Under the pieces are notes generated by a model. The model did no database searches. It saw only the letters and a list, made by a program, of their open reading frames with translations, and was not told the DNA's origin. 64,000 nt of DNA from Chryseobacterium aureum (lineage in GTDB: Bacteria; Bacteroidota; Bacteroidia; Flavobacteriales; Weeksellaceae): assembly GCF_003971235.1 (NCBI RefSeq), contig NZ_CP034661.1, forward strand, positions 4,030,001 through 4,094,000, written 5' to 3'. This document shows, piece after piece, positions 7,465 through 17,700 of the stretch (within the stretch, counting starts at the first letter, position 1; every line of letters begins with the position of its first letter). The position numbers and the translations under genes are program-made.

Positions 7465-8923
7465 TGCCTTTAGATATTTTATCAAGATCAATGCCCTGGG
7501 CTTTCAGAATCCCACTCACACGGATCGCATAGAATGCAAGATACGCAAAACAAACCACCCCTACGATATAGCTGAAGTGAATATTGGTAATATCTGCAAT
7601 ATATCCCTGAATAAAGCTCACAATACCTCCACCCATAATCATCATAATAAGGTATCCGGAACCCTGGTTCGTATGCTTTCCAAGTCCGTTGATTGCCAAT
7701 GCGAAGATACATGGCCATAGCGTAGAACAGAAAAGCCCTACACTGGTAAAGGCATATACAGATACCATTCCTGTAGTAAACATACCTATCAACAAAGCGG
7801 TAATTCCTGCCAGAGAGAAAATCAGAAGCATTCTTGCCGGGTTCCCTTTGCTTAAGATGTCACAGATAATCATAGCAATAATGATGAATCCATATACATA
7901 AAACGGAGAAAGGTCATGCTTGGCAATAGCGTTTACCAATAAAAATACACCGAATGCAAGGTAAGGAGCTAAGAATCTTAAGATCTTTTTGAATCCCGCA
8001 TTCACGTCAAATGCCTCTACAGCACCTGTCCAACGGCCAATCATTAATGAAGCCCAGTATAAAGAGATATAAGGTGCTACATCTTTTGTTTCAAATCCCA
8101 GATTCTTTTCCATATAAGCCGGCAGATTACTTGCTGTGGAAACTTCCACCCCCACATATACGAAGATTGCGATCATTCCCATGACCAATTGAGGGTACTG
8201 GAAAGCTGATGTTCTGTGCTCTCCCGGAGTTTTATCGTCCGTATCCTCTGTGTTGGTAGGAGTGATAGCAGGAAGAGAAGAGAATTTAAGCATTAAAGCG
8301 ACAAGCGCAAAAGCCGCTCCTAAAATAAGATAAGGCACTTTTACACTTTCTATACTTGCTTCCGTATTACCAGCGCTGGCAGAACCGAAAATAGCAAATG
8401 CCACAATAAGCGGTCCTATGGTAGTTCCTAAATTGTTGATACCTCCCGCCATGGTTAATCGTTGAGATCCGGTTTCCGTAGGACCTACCTCAATAGCCAG
8501 CGGGTTGGCTACAATCTGCTGAAGAGAGAAGCCTAAACCTACAATAAATAATCCGGAGATCATTAAAGGGAAAGAATGCATATTGGCAGCCGGATAAAAC
8601 AGTAAAGTTCCCAATGCGGAAATAAGAAGTCCCACAATAAGACCGTTTTTGTATCCGATTTTATTGATCAAATCCTGTTTAATGCCCTTTGATACAAGCA
8701 TATAAAGTAAAGAACCTACCGTATACGCTACATAAAAGCATATCTGTACAAGCATACTTTCAGTTTGGGATAGGTTAAAGGCTTTTTGAAAAACTGGGAT
8801 CAGAATATCATTACTGGCTGCAACGAATCCCCAAAAGAAGAATACAGTAACCAACGGAATGAATTGAGCCCAATTGGTTTGTTTAGAATAATTTGACATA
8901 TTTATTATAGATTTCACAAACAA
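7454..8923 (-). CDS. MFS sugar transporter, FucP-like (proton symporter family)
   Basis: This 489-residue protein has about 12 hydrophobic segments and the N-terminal pattern of the fucose/glucose/galactose permease branch: FFFWGFVAASNDILIPVF, then QICFYVAYTVGSLLYML, QQIVANPLAIEVGP and GGINNLGTTIGP. It would import a neutral sugar with protons across the inner membrane. The specificity (fucose, glucose, galactose or N-acetylglucosamine) cannot be read from the sequence. It starts 6 bases after the PlsC stop (8930) on the same strand and overlaps the DUF3810 gene downstream, so the minus-strand genes from 10129 to 6400 may form one operon. The next upstream ATG would remove the first residues but not the family call. 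Confidence 0.9.
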   Translation of the reverse strand: MFVKSIINMSNYSKQTNWAQFIPLVTVFFFWGFVAASNDILIPVFQKAFNLSQTESMLVQICFYVAYTVGSLLYMLVSKGIKQDLINKIGYKNGLIVGLLISALGTLLFYPAANMHSFPLMISGLFIVGLGFSLQQIVANPLAIEVGPTETGSQRLTMAGGINNLGTTIGPLIVAFAIFGSASAGNTEASIESVKVPYLILGAAFALVALMLKFSSLPAITPTNTEDTDDKTPGEHRTSAFQYPQLVMGMIAIFVYVGVEVSTASNLPAYMEKNLGFETKDVAPYISLYWASLMIGRWTGAVEAFDVNAGFKKILRFLAPYLAFGVFLLVNAIAKHDLSPFYVYGFIIIAMIICDILSKGNPARMLLIFSLAGITALLIGMFTTGMVSVYAFTSVGLFCSTLWPCIFALAINGLGKHTNQGSGYLIMMIMGGGIVSFIQGYIADITNIHFSYIVGVVCFAYLAFYAIRVSGILKAQGIDLDKISKGSGH

Positions 8924-8929
8924 ATATAG

Positions 8930-9667
8930 CTATTTACTTTCAATGGAATACTTGACTAAGGTTTTTTTTATCGTCTCATAAGCCTCTGTCTTTAAGTCTT
9001 TCGGCGAATCTGTAGGCTCGATGATTCCATTAAAATAGACCTTTACTCTTCCGGGATACCCTTTTGAGTGGTCAAAAGGGAACATTTCCTTAAGTCCCAC
9101 AAAGGTATAAACAGCAATAGGAGAGTGATGTTTCGAAGACAGCATAAAGGCACCGTCTTTGAAATCATCCAGGATAACAGAAGTGTCGTCCGGTACACCG
9201 CCTTCAGGAAAAATAGCAATACTGTTGCCTTCTTCCATCTTTTCTGCGCATCTTCGGTAAACATCAGCACGGCTTTTTGCGCTCGCCCTGTCTACCATTA
9301 CACATATCCTTTTATATATAGTTCCGAAAATCGGAATTTTTACCAGTTCTTTTTTGCCTACGAAACAGATCGGGTGATCCGGAAACAGTATGCATACAAG
9401 CATAATATCCATAATGGAAGTATGATTGGAAATAACTACATAAGGTATATTCTTATCTTTTTCCTGTTCCGAAAGTTTAATCAGGTCATACCTGAAGCCC
9501 ATTCCGTAGAACATACCAAAGCACCAGATTCTGACCAGTTTGTACCCGTACTTATAATGCTTTTTGTTAAAGGATAAAATATACACCGGGATTCCAATGC
9601 AGACAGTCAGAAAAAATGCCAGCAGCAGCAGCCAGAACCTCCAGAGGTAATTTAAAATTTTTGTCAC
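8930..9667 (-). CDS. 1-acyl-sn-glycerol-3-phosphate acyltransferase (PlsC family)
   Basis: This 245-residue protein has an N-terminal membrane segment (LLLLAFFLTVCIGIPVYIL), the catalytic HX4D motif in NHTSIMD near residue 80, and the substrate-binding FPEGG motif near 155. It would add the second acyl chain in phospholipid synthesis at the inner membrane. It lies 3 bases from the GtrA stop upstream and 6 bases from the transporter downstream, all on the minus strand. Genomes of this group usually hold more than one PlsC paralogue, so I give no symbol. Confidence 0.92.
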   Translation of the reverse strand: MTKILNYLWRFWLLLLAFFLTVCIGIPVYILSFNKKHYKYGYKLVRIWCFGMFYGMGFRYDLIKLSEQEKDKNIPYVVISNHTSIMDIMLVCILFPDHPICFVGKKELVKIPIFGTIYKRICVMVDRASAKSRADVYRRCAEKMEEGNSIAIFPEGGVPDDTSVILDDFKDGAFMLSSKHHSPIAVYTFVGLKEMFPFDHSKGYPGRVKVYFNGIIEPTDSPKDLKTEAYETIKKTLVKYSIESK

Positions 9668-9670
9668 AGC

Positions 9671-10129
9671 TTAACCGTTAAAAATTACTTTCTTTTTGAT
9701 AGAATAATTCAGAATGGAAACCAGCACGATTGCCGCAATTTTGCTGATCATTTCCGGGCTCAAGGTATAAAAAATTAAATTGATATTATCTTTAAATATA
9801 AAACTGTAAAAGATCTGGAAGAAACCTAAGCTTAGCAGGGTAGAAAAGAAGGATACCAACATGAAATAAGCAAACTCCTTTCTTTTGGAATGTTTTCCTC
9901 TTTCAAATACAAACCAGATACTCAGAAAGTAATTGGTAATAATCCCGCAGCTGGTAGAAAAAATATTACTTAAAGGATAATGTACCCCATAGAAGTTGGT
10001 TTCCCTTACAAAGAATTGAGGAAGGTAGGTACTGAAAATCTTAAAGCTGCCTATTTCTACTATGGCGCTTAGCCCTCCTGCTATGATGAAGAACAAAACC
10101 TGTTTCTGACGTATGAGTATTTCTTTCAT
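9671..10129 (-). CDS. GtrA family membrane protein
   Basis: This 152-residue protein has four hydrophobic segments and the family opening FFIIAGGLSAIVEIGSFKIF, followed by the motif FSTSCGIITNYFLSIWFVF. GtrA proteins are small membrane proteins linked to transfer or flipping of polyprenyl-linked sugars for cell-surface glycans. It is the first gene of the minus-strand group 10129-6400. A -7-like TATATTTG lies on the minus strand at 10204-10197, but I see no well-placed TTG partner. Confidence 0.88.
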   Translation of the reverse strand: MKEILIRQKQVLFFIIAGGLSAIVEIGSFKIFSTYLPQFFVRETNFYGVHYPLSNIFSTSCGIITNYFLSIWFVFERGKHSKRKEFAYFMLVSFFSTLLSLGFFQIFYSFIFKDNINLIFYTLSPEMISKIAAIVLVSILNYSIKKKVIFNG

Positions 10130-10489
10130 TCAATTTTAATCTAAAAAAAATTTGTACATATTGTCTATATAATGAAATAGTTGCTCTCTAATCACGCAAA
10201 TATATTATTATATTTTCTGTTATTGATATTTGTTTTAAAATGTCAAAAATTACAGAACTACACAATACCGTGGTGCAAATTTATAACTATATGTTAAACA
10301 CTGAAAAAAGTTGTTAAAATATTTTTTTTAATAAAAATTATTTCTAATTTTAATATTCAGAATGATGTAATAAAGACCTGATAATAAATTCATTTTCAAC
10401 TCCTTGTGTTGATGGTTTTTTCTATCTTGTAGTGCCTTGTTAAGAGCATATACTCCAACATTTTATGACCAATTATTAATAATATTTGT
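10130..10489. other. AT-rich divergent intergenic region
   Basis: These 360 bases separate the minus-strand GtrA gene from a plus-strand small gene. The only signal I see is the minus-strand TATATTTG near 10200. There is no RNA gene, repeat or coding frame that I can support. Confidence 0.5.
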
Positions 10490-10753
10490 ATGAAAAGTCA
10501 AAACAAATACAGAAAATTCCAGCTTCAACAGAAAAATATTGAGGCTCTTGAGAAAGAAAATTCCCGCTTCAAAAGAGTGTATTCTGAATATGAAAATATG
10601 TCAAACGAATTGTGGAATCTTGAAAACTCCAAAGGAGAACCCGTGCCTGATGATTTTATCAATGCAATGGTATTACAGACTTCCTATCTGGAAGATGAAA
10701 TAGAAGATTGGCTGATCCAATTCAACGAAAAAAAACCACACCTTAAACATTAA
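10490..10753 (+). CDS. Small charged coiled-coil protein, unknown function
   Basis: This 87-residue protein is rich in Glu, Lys, Asn and Gln. Residues 10-50 have heptad-like spacing (LQQKNIEALEKENSRFKRVY), followed by an acidic helix (TSYLEDEIEDWLIQF). It has no signal peptide or membrane segment, so it is probably cytoplasmic. It has its own ATG and lies 85 bases before the kinase gene. Codon use looks like that of its neighbours. I do not recognise the family. Confidence 0.65.
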   Translation: MKSQNKYRKFQLQQKNIEALEKENSRFKRVYSEYENMSNELWNLENSKGEPVPDDFINAMVLQTSYLEDEIEDWLIQFNEKKPHLKH

Positions 10754-10838
10754 TGATTTTAGACAGCTTCCAGATTGTTTTTAAATGCTAATTGAAGATA
10801 AATTCCTAATTTAGCACCCTTAAATTAAAATCTAAAAT

Positions 10839-11690
10839 ATGGTTGCTATTGTAGATAGTGGTTCTACTAAATCGGATTGGGTAATACTTGATGACTTTAA
10901 GAAGGTTTTTCTGAAAACTGAAACAATCGGTTTCAATCCGAATTTTATCAACAGAGAACTTATCGCTCCGGAGATACAGAAAAATAGCAATCTGATGTCC
11001 GTTAAAAATTCAATTACCAAAGTCTTTTTTTATGGTTCCGGATGTGGAGTGAAAAAAAATTGTGAAACCATAGAAGAAGAATTAAAGAAAGTTTTTGTAA
11101 AAGCAGAATTTATAGTGAAGGAAGATCTGATGGCTGCAGCCTATGCAGCATACAGCGGAAAACCTGCTATCGTGTGCATTCTTGGCACAGGATCAAATTC
11201 TTGTTATTTTGACGGTGAAAATCTGAAGATAGAATTACCTTCACTGGGATTCCTGATTGGGGATGAAGGGAGTGGCAGCGCTATCGGAAAGCAGCTGGTA
11301 CGAAGGTATTTTATGAAAAAACTGCCTTCAGACCTTAAAACCGAATTTGAAGCAGATTATCAGCTTACCATAGAAGATGCATTGCAAAATATGTATCATA
11401 CCCCAAGACCCAATGCCTATCTGGCAAACTTTACCAAATTTGTGATCGAAAGAAAAGATCATCCTTACTTCAGGGATATGGTTTTTGAAGAAATGAAAAA
11501 TTTCTTCGAATACCAGGTACTCCCTTATGAAGAAGCAAAAGACGCTGAAATTAATTTTATCGGCTCTATTGCTTATTATTATGAAAATGTACTGCGCTCA
11601 GTAGCTGCAGAATTTAATTTAAGTGTGGGACATGTAGTTCAGAAACCAATTGAAAGCTTAGTAGATTACCACATTAAATATATACTTTAA
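10839..11690 (+). CDS. BadF/BadG-type sugar kinase-like ATPase (N-acetylglucosamine kinase-like)
   Basis: This 283-residue protein has the fold of the acetate-kinase/hexokinase superfamily. The phosphate-1 motif is VDSGSTKSDWV at residues 5-15, the phosphate-2 region is VCILGTGSNSCYF, and GFLIGDEGSGSAIG follows. These patterns match the N-acetylglucosamine-kinase-like branch of the BadF/BadG family. It would phosphorylate an amino sugar in the cytoplasm, but the substrate is not proven. The malic enzyme gene starts 16 bases downstream, so the two are likely cotranscribed. The gene pair may reflect synteny rather than a shared pathway. Confidence 0.85.
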   Translation: MVAIVDSGSTKSDWVILDDFKKVFLKTETIGFNPNFINRELIAPEIQKNSNLMSVKNSITKVFFYGSGCGVKKNCETIEEELKKVFVKAEFIVKEDLMAAAYAAYSGKPAIVCILGTGSNSCYFDGENLKIELPSLGFLIGDEGSGSAIGKQLVRRYFMKKLPSDLKTEFEADYQLTIEDALQNMYHTPRPNAYLANFTKFVIERKDHPYFRDMVFEEMKNFFEYQVLPYEEAKDAEINFIGSIAYYYENVLRSVAAEFNLSVGHVVQKPIESLVDYHIKYIL

Positions 11691-11706
11691 CAAAAAACAA
11701 AATTTT

Positions 11707-13998
11707 ATGTCAAGTAACAACAATCGTGACGAAAAGAACTTTAGCCAGGCCGCGCTGGATTATCATAAAGCAGAACCCAAAGGAAAAATTGAAGTGATTC
11801 CATCCAAGCCGCACTCTTCTCAAAGAGATCTGTCGCTGGCTTATTCCCCGGGAGTAGCTGTTCCCTGTATGGAAATTCATGATAAGCCTGAAACTGTGTA
11901 TGACTATACAGGAAAAGGAAACCTGGTAGCAGTAATTTCTAACGGTACTGCCGTACTTGGACTGGGAGATATCGGGGCTGAAGCTTCAAAACCGGTAATG
12001 GAAGGAAAAGGACTTTTGTTCAAGATCTTTGCAGATATCAATGTTTTTGATATTGAGATTGATGAAAAAGATCCGGATAAGTTTATTGAAATTGTAAAAG
12101 GTATTGCCCCTACTTTCGGAGGAATCAACCTGGAAGATATTAAAGCTCCTGAAGCTTTTTATATAGAACAAAGACTGAAAGAGGAACTGAATATTCCTTT
12201 GATGCATGACGACCAGCACGGAACAGCCATTATCTCGGCAGCAGCACTGATCAATTCCCTGCAGATTGCCAATAAAGATATTGATAAAGTGAAAATGGTG
12301 GTTAACGGAGCAGGAGCAGCAGCTATTGCCTGTACCAAGCTTTATATTTCACTGGGACTGAAAAAAGAAAACGTCCTGATGTGTGACAGTAAAGGAGTTA
12401 TCAACCATAAAAGAGAAAACCTTACTCCTGAAAAATTAGATTTCATCGTTGAAACAGATATCGAGACATTAGAAGATGCTGTAAAAGGATCTGATGTTTT
12501 TGTAGGATTATCGAAAGGAAATGTAATGACTCCGGAAATGCTTTTAAGCATGAACGAAAATCCAATTGTATTCGCTTTAGCCAATCCTGATCCGGAAATT
12601 GCTTATGACCTTGCTCTTGAGACCCGTAAAGACGTAATCATGGCAACAGGTAGAAGTGATTATCCTAACCAGGTAAACAACGTATTGGGATTCCCTTATA
12701 TTTTCCGTGGAGCATTAGACGTACAGGCTACAGGAATTAATGAAGAGATGAAGCTGGCCGCAGTACATGCCATTGCTGATTTAGCAAAGGAGCCGGTACC
12801 TGAAGCTGTAATTTTAGCTTACAATGTTCAGAATCTTCAGTTCGGAAGAGAATACTTCATTCCGAAACCATTTGATAACAGACTGATCACAAAAGTATCA
12901 AGCGCTGTGGCAAAAGCAGCCATTGAAAGTGGTGTGGCAAGAAAGACCATTACGGATTTTGAAGAGTATGAGCACCAGCTTTTAGACAGAATGGGAAGAG
13001 ATGAAAGGTTGGTTAGAATGATGCAGAGCCGTGCGAAATCCAACCCGAAAAGAATCACCCTCGGAAATGCGGAAGAATATAACGTATTGAAAGCTGCCCA
13101 GATTCTTTACGAAGAAGGAATTGCATATCCAAGCCTTTTGGGAGACAAAAAATACATCAAGGAGCAGATGGAGCGTTACGGAATTACCCTGGATGTTCCC
13201 ATCATCGATCCAAGTGATGACGATCAGAAAGAAAACAGAAAAAAATACAGAGAAACCCTTTGGAAACTTCGCCAGAGAAAAGGAATGAACGAGTACAAAG
13301 CGAAAAGGTACGTACGTCAGAGAGACTATTTCGGGCCTCTTATGCTGAGACATGGTGATACTGACGGACTTATCGTTGGATTCTCCAAAAACTATACTTC
13401 AGTGCTGCGTCCTGTTCTTGAAGTAATTGAAAAAGACAAAGGAGTAGATAAAGTAGCCGCAATGATGATGATTCTTTCTGAAAAGAAACCTATTTTCTTT
13501 GCCGATACTTCCATCAATCAGAACCCTACCGCAGAGGATCTTGTGAATATTGCTAAAATGGCTGAATTTACTGTGAAATCTTTCGCAATCGAGCCAAGAA
13601 TTGCAATGCTTGGATTTGAAAACTTTGCTGCCATCTCTGAAACTTCCAAAAAAGTAGCAAAAGCAGTAAACATCCTTCACGAAAAATTCCCTAAAATGGT
13701 TGTGGATGGGGAAATTCAGCCGGATTTTGCAATGAATGCAGATCACCTGAGCGATTATCCATTCTCAAAATTAGGAACTACCCCTGCCAATACCTTTATC
13801 TTCCCGAATCTGGAAAGTGCCAACCTTTCTTACAAAATTCTGAGAGGAATGAAAGTAGCACAGGTTATCGGACCTATCTTAATGGGATTAAAACAGCCGG
13901 TACACGTGCTTCAGATGCGTTCCAGCGTAGACGAAATTGTAAACCTTGCTACCATTGCCGTTCTTGATGCTCAAAGAAGAGAAAAGAAATCTAACTAA
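11707..13998 (+). CDS. maeB: NADP-dependent malic enzyme with phosphotransacetylase-like domain
   Basis: This 763-residue protein is a MaeB-type malic enzyme that converts malate to pyruvate with reduction of NADP. Residues 1-425 are the catalytic part, with SLAYSPGVAVPC, SNGTAVLGLGDIG and the nucleotide-binding KMVVNGAGAAAIAC near 197-210. Residues about 440-763 resemble phosphotransacetylase, with the SNPKRI start and C-terminal GPILMGLKQPVHVLQ. In known MaeB proteins this domain binds acetyl-CoA as a regulator and is not a working transacetylase. The length is typical of the family. A terminator at 14051-14083 closes the unit. Confidence 0.95.
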   Translation: MSSNNNRDEKNFSQAALDYHKAEPKGKIEVIPSKPHSSQRDLSLAYSPGVAVPCMEIHDKPETVYDYTGKGNLVAVISNGTAVLGLGDIGAEASKPVMEGKGLLFKIFADINVFDIEIDEKDPDKFIEIVKGIAPTFGGINLEDIKAPEAFYIEQRLKEELNIPLMHDDQHGTAIISAAALINSLQIANKDIDKVKMVVNGAGAAAIACTKLYISLGLKKENVLMCDSKGVINHKRENLTPEKLDFIVETDIETLEDAVKGSDVFVGLSKGNVMTPEMLLSMNENPIVFALANPDPEIAYDLALETRKDVIMATGRSDYPNQVNNVLGFPYIFRGALDVQATGINEEMKLAAVHAIADLAKEPVPEAVILAYNVQNLQFGREYFIPKPFDNRLITKVSSAVAKAAIESGVARKTITDFEEYEHQLLDRMGRDERLVRMMQSRAKSNPKRITLGNAEEYNVLKAAQILYEEGIAYPSLLGDKKYIKEQMERYGITLDVPIIDPSDDDQKENRKKYRETLWKLRQRKGMNEYKAKRYVRQRDYFGPLMLRHGDTDGLIVGFSKNYTSVLRPVLEVIEKDKGVDKVAAMMMILSEKKPIFFADTSINQNPTAEDLVNIAKMAEFTVKSFAIEPRIAMLGFENFAAISETSKKVAKAVNILHEKFPKMVVDGEIQPDFAMNADHLSDYPFSKLGTTPANTFIFPNLESANLSYKILRGMKVAQVIGPILMGLKQPVHVLQMRSSVDEIVNLATIAVLDAQRREKKSN

Positions 13999-14050
13999 AA
14001 TCAAATTTCTCATTTAAGAAAATCACACTTTAAAACGTGCTGAAATAATA

Positions 14051-14083
14051 AAAAGACTCCTTATTTAGGAGTCTTTTGTTTTT
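14051..14083 (+). terminator. Intrinsic terminator after malic enzyme
   Basis: The 10-bp stem AAAAGACTCC/GGAGTCTTTT has a 7-base loop and is followed by a GTTTTT run. It lies 53 bases after the malic enzyme stop. Confidence 0.85.
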
Positions 14084-14194
14084 ATGTTAATTCATTGAAT
14101 TCTTATCTGAAAATTAAGTTAAAAATCATTCGCGCGTGAAATGAAAACATTAATTAGTTTAAATTGCTATATTTGGGAGTTTTAAAAATTAATA

Positions 14195-14779
14195 ATGATA
14201 TTTTCTTTACAAGGCAACGTTCAAGAACTTACGCCTACCTACGCGGTCATTAATGTACAAGGAGTTGGTTACTACGTGGGAATCAGTTTGATGACCTCAC
14301 AGACACTGGCTTTGAATCAGCAGACCTTTTTATTTATCCAGCAGATCATTCGTGAAGATGCCCATCTTCTTTTTGGATTTAACACACGTTCAGAAAAAGA
14401 AATGTTTAATCTGTTAATAAGTGTTAATGGGGTAGGAGCGGTTTCAGCACTTATTTTATTGTCTACATTAAGCCTCGATGAGATCGCTTCTGCCATCCTT
14501 TCCGGAAACAGTGCTTTGATCCAAAAAGCCAAAGGAATCGGGGCAAAAACTGCCGAAAGAATTATCGTAGATCTGAAAGATAAAGTACAGAAATACAGCG
14601 ATCCGAATGCGAATATTTCTGTGGTGACAGATAATAAAATCAAGGAAGAATCGTTATCTGCATTAGAAGTTTTAGGAATTCCTAAACGGGCCAGTGAGAA
14701 GATTGCGGATAGAATAATAAAACAAAATCCAAACATCTCGGTAGAAGAATTGGTTAAACAAATCTTAAAAAACATTTAA
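14195..14779 (+). CDS. ruvA: Holliday junction branch migration protein RuvA
   Basis: This 194-residue protein has the RuvA layout: an N-terminal OB fold (MIFSLQGNVQELTPTYAVINV), two helix-hairpin-helix motifs (NLLISVNGVGAVSALIL and AKGIGAKTAERIIVDLK), and a C-terminal helical domain (ALEVLGIPKRASEKI) that contacts RuvB. It binds four-way junctions and guides RuvB in recombination repair. Its promoter probably includes TATATTTG at 14168-14175. The sprA start lies 3-6 bases past the ruvA stop, so the two genes appear translationally linked. The short tail is normal for the family. Confidence 0.96.
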   Translation: MIFSLQGNVQELTPTYAVINVQGVGYYVGISLMTSQTLALNQQTFLFIQQIIREDAHLLFGFNTRSEKEMFNLLISVNGVGAVSALILLSTLSLDEIASAILSGNSALIQKAKGIGAKTAERIIVDLKDKVQKYSDPNANISVVTDNKIKEESLSALEVLGIPKRASEKIADRIIKQNPNISVEELVKQILKNI

Positions 14780-14782
14780 CAT

Positions 14783-17700
14783 TTGGTGGCGAATATTAAG
14801 CATCTTAACATATTTTTGTTCCTGTCGTTCCTTTTTATGTCTGTAAGTACTTTTGCACAGGCACAGCGAGATACGGCGATCATAAGAAAACAATATGAAG
14901 TGGCTGACCCTACAAGGTATGAAGCCTATTACGACATAAAAACCGGGATGTACTACGTGTATCCCAAAATCGGGAATACCATCACAGGCCCTCCTACAGC
15001 AATGTCTCCGGAAGAGTATAAGCAATATATGCTCGCTACCCAGACTAAAGCTTACTACAAAGAGAAATCTGATAAATACAACCTTCTTTTCAGAAGAGAC
15101 AAATCAGATGCAAGAAGAAAAGGCCTTATCCCTTCTGTGATGATCAATAACAAGCTTTTCGAAACCATTTTCGGAGGTAATAAAATTGAAATCATTCCTT
15201 CCGGATATGCTTCTCTGGATTTCGCCGGACTTTACCAGAAAATAGATAACCCAATGATTCTGCCACAGAACAGGACCAGTTTTACCTTTGACATTGATCA
15301 GAGAATCCAGCTTGGATTATTGGGTAAAGTGGGGGAAAACCTTCAGTTAAAGGCTAATTATGATACCCAGAGTGGTTTTGCCTTTGAGAACAGGATGAAC
15401 CTTGTCTGGCAGGCAAAAGGAAGCTGGAAAGACCTTCAGAGCAAAGGCCTTGGAAACGTGGATAAGCCCAATGAAGGAGGAGAAGATAAAATCATCAAAA
15501 GAGTTGAATTCGGTAACGTAAATATGCCGCTTTCAACCAGCCTGATCCGGGGTTCGCAGTCACTTTTCGGAGTGAAAACAGAATTCCAGTTAGGAAAAAC
15601 ATTCGGAACAGTAGTTCTCTCACAGCAGCAGGGAGAGGCCCGTAATATTGTAGTGCAGGGTGGTGGTGTTATGAACAACTTTAAAGTCAACGCCATTGAC
15701 TATGAAGAAAACCAGCACTTCTTTTTAGGACATTATTTCCTGAATAAGTATGATGATGCCTTAATTAACTATCCGCAGATCAACTCCACCATTAATATTA
15801 CCAGATTGGAAGTTTGGGTATTGGATCAGGGAAATAGTAATCTGGCTTATCAGAAAAGTATCATCGGGATCAGAGACCTTGGGGAAGCAGCAGGTGGTTT
15901 TACACTGCCGGATAACTCCCTGAACGGGTTGTATGATGCCGTTTCATCAGTCGCAGGAAGCAGAGAAGCCGGGAAAAACTATGGTACTATTTTCCAGGGA
16001 CAAGTACTTCCGGGAGACCCTACTCCTTATGATAATGGAGAGCAATTCATTTACAATACCAAAGCCAGAAAGCTTAACGCCAATGAATTTATCTTTCAGC
16101 CGCAGCTGGGGTATATTTCATTAAATCAAAAACTGAATGATCAGCAGCTTTTAGCGGTTTCATATTCTTATACCGTTAATGGAAGCAATAAAGTATACAA
16201 AGTAGGGGAGTTTTCAGAAGAAAGTCCTGTACTTATTACTAAAGTATTGAGGGTAAATAATAAAGTGAACACTCAGTCTCCGATGTGGGATCTGATGATG
16301 AAGAATATCTATTCAATAGATGCAGGTCAGGTAGCACAGGACGGATTTATCCTGAATGTATACTATAGAGACCCGAAAACCGGAGGTAAAGTAAATTATC
16401 TTCCGGATACCCCTGTAAAAGATCAGAACTTACTAAAGTTATTTAACTGGGATCGTCTTAATATGAATAATGATATCCAGAATAACAAAGACGGATCCAA
16501 AGGAGATGGTATTTTCGATTTTGTTCCCGGGACTACCATCAGACCAGAAACAGGAAGGGTAATCTTTACCAAAGTGCAGCCTTTCGGTAAATATCTGGAG
16601 TCTAAATTAGGAACCAGTGATCCTCAGTATGTATTTCAGGATCTTTATACCAAACAAAAACAGTCTGTTCTTTCCAATAATCTTTCGCAAAGATATACAT
16701 TGGAAGGCCGTTACAAAGGTGTTCAGGGACAGGGGATTTCATTAGGTGCAGTAAATGTGCCTCAGGGATCCGTAAAAGTTGCCGCAAACGGAGTTCAGCT
16801 TACGGAAGGGGTAGACTATACGGTAGATTATATGCTTGGAACGGTTACCATCATCAATGAAAACGTAAAACAATCCGGACAGGCAATCAATATCTCATTA
16901 GAAAACCAGTTGACATTTAATACCCAAAGAAAAAGATTCTTAGGATTAAATCTGGAAAGAAGGTTCAGTGAAAACTTTATCCTGGGAGGAACAGTAATTA
17001 ACTACTCAGAGTCTCCGCTTACCCAGAAGGTAAACTTTGGACAGGAAGCGGTGAACAATACCATGGCAGGGATCAACTTGATGTATAACAATCAGGCTCC
17101 TTACCTGACAAGATTGGCCAATAAAATTCCAATGGTAAAAACAGAAGCCCCATCCAACTTAAACTTTAAGATGGAAGCCGCCTATTTGTTACCTGGATTG
17201 AATAAAGGAACAAACAATCAGTCTTATATTGACGATTTTGAACAAACGACATCCAAGATATCATTAAAAGAACCGGCAGCATGGAGCTTAGCTTCAAAAC
17301 CGGAAAAAAATACATTACCGCCATTTAATACTGTACCTGGCAATGACGACTTAACAAGCGGATATGGAAGAGGATTATTAACATGGTATAACATTGACCC
17401 TAGATTTTGGGGGGTAGGTGGAAAAGCTCCGGCAGGAATTACCCCACAGTCCGTATCTAATCACGCTTCAAGAAGAGTACAGTATTCCGAGATTTACAAT
17501 AACAGAGATTTCGTAGCGGGTGAACAAACTTTTACGAATACGTTTGATATCTCTTATTTCCCTAAAGAAAAGGGACCCTATAACGTCAACCCATCAACAG
17601 AGCAGGCGCAAAGCAGATGGGGAGGAATTATGAGATCCATCAGTGTGCCGAACTTTGTTACCTCCAATATTGAATACGTTGAATTCTGGATGATGGACCC

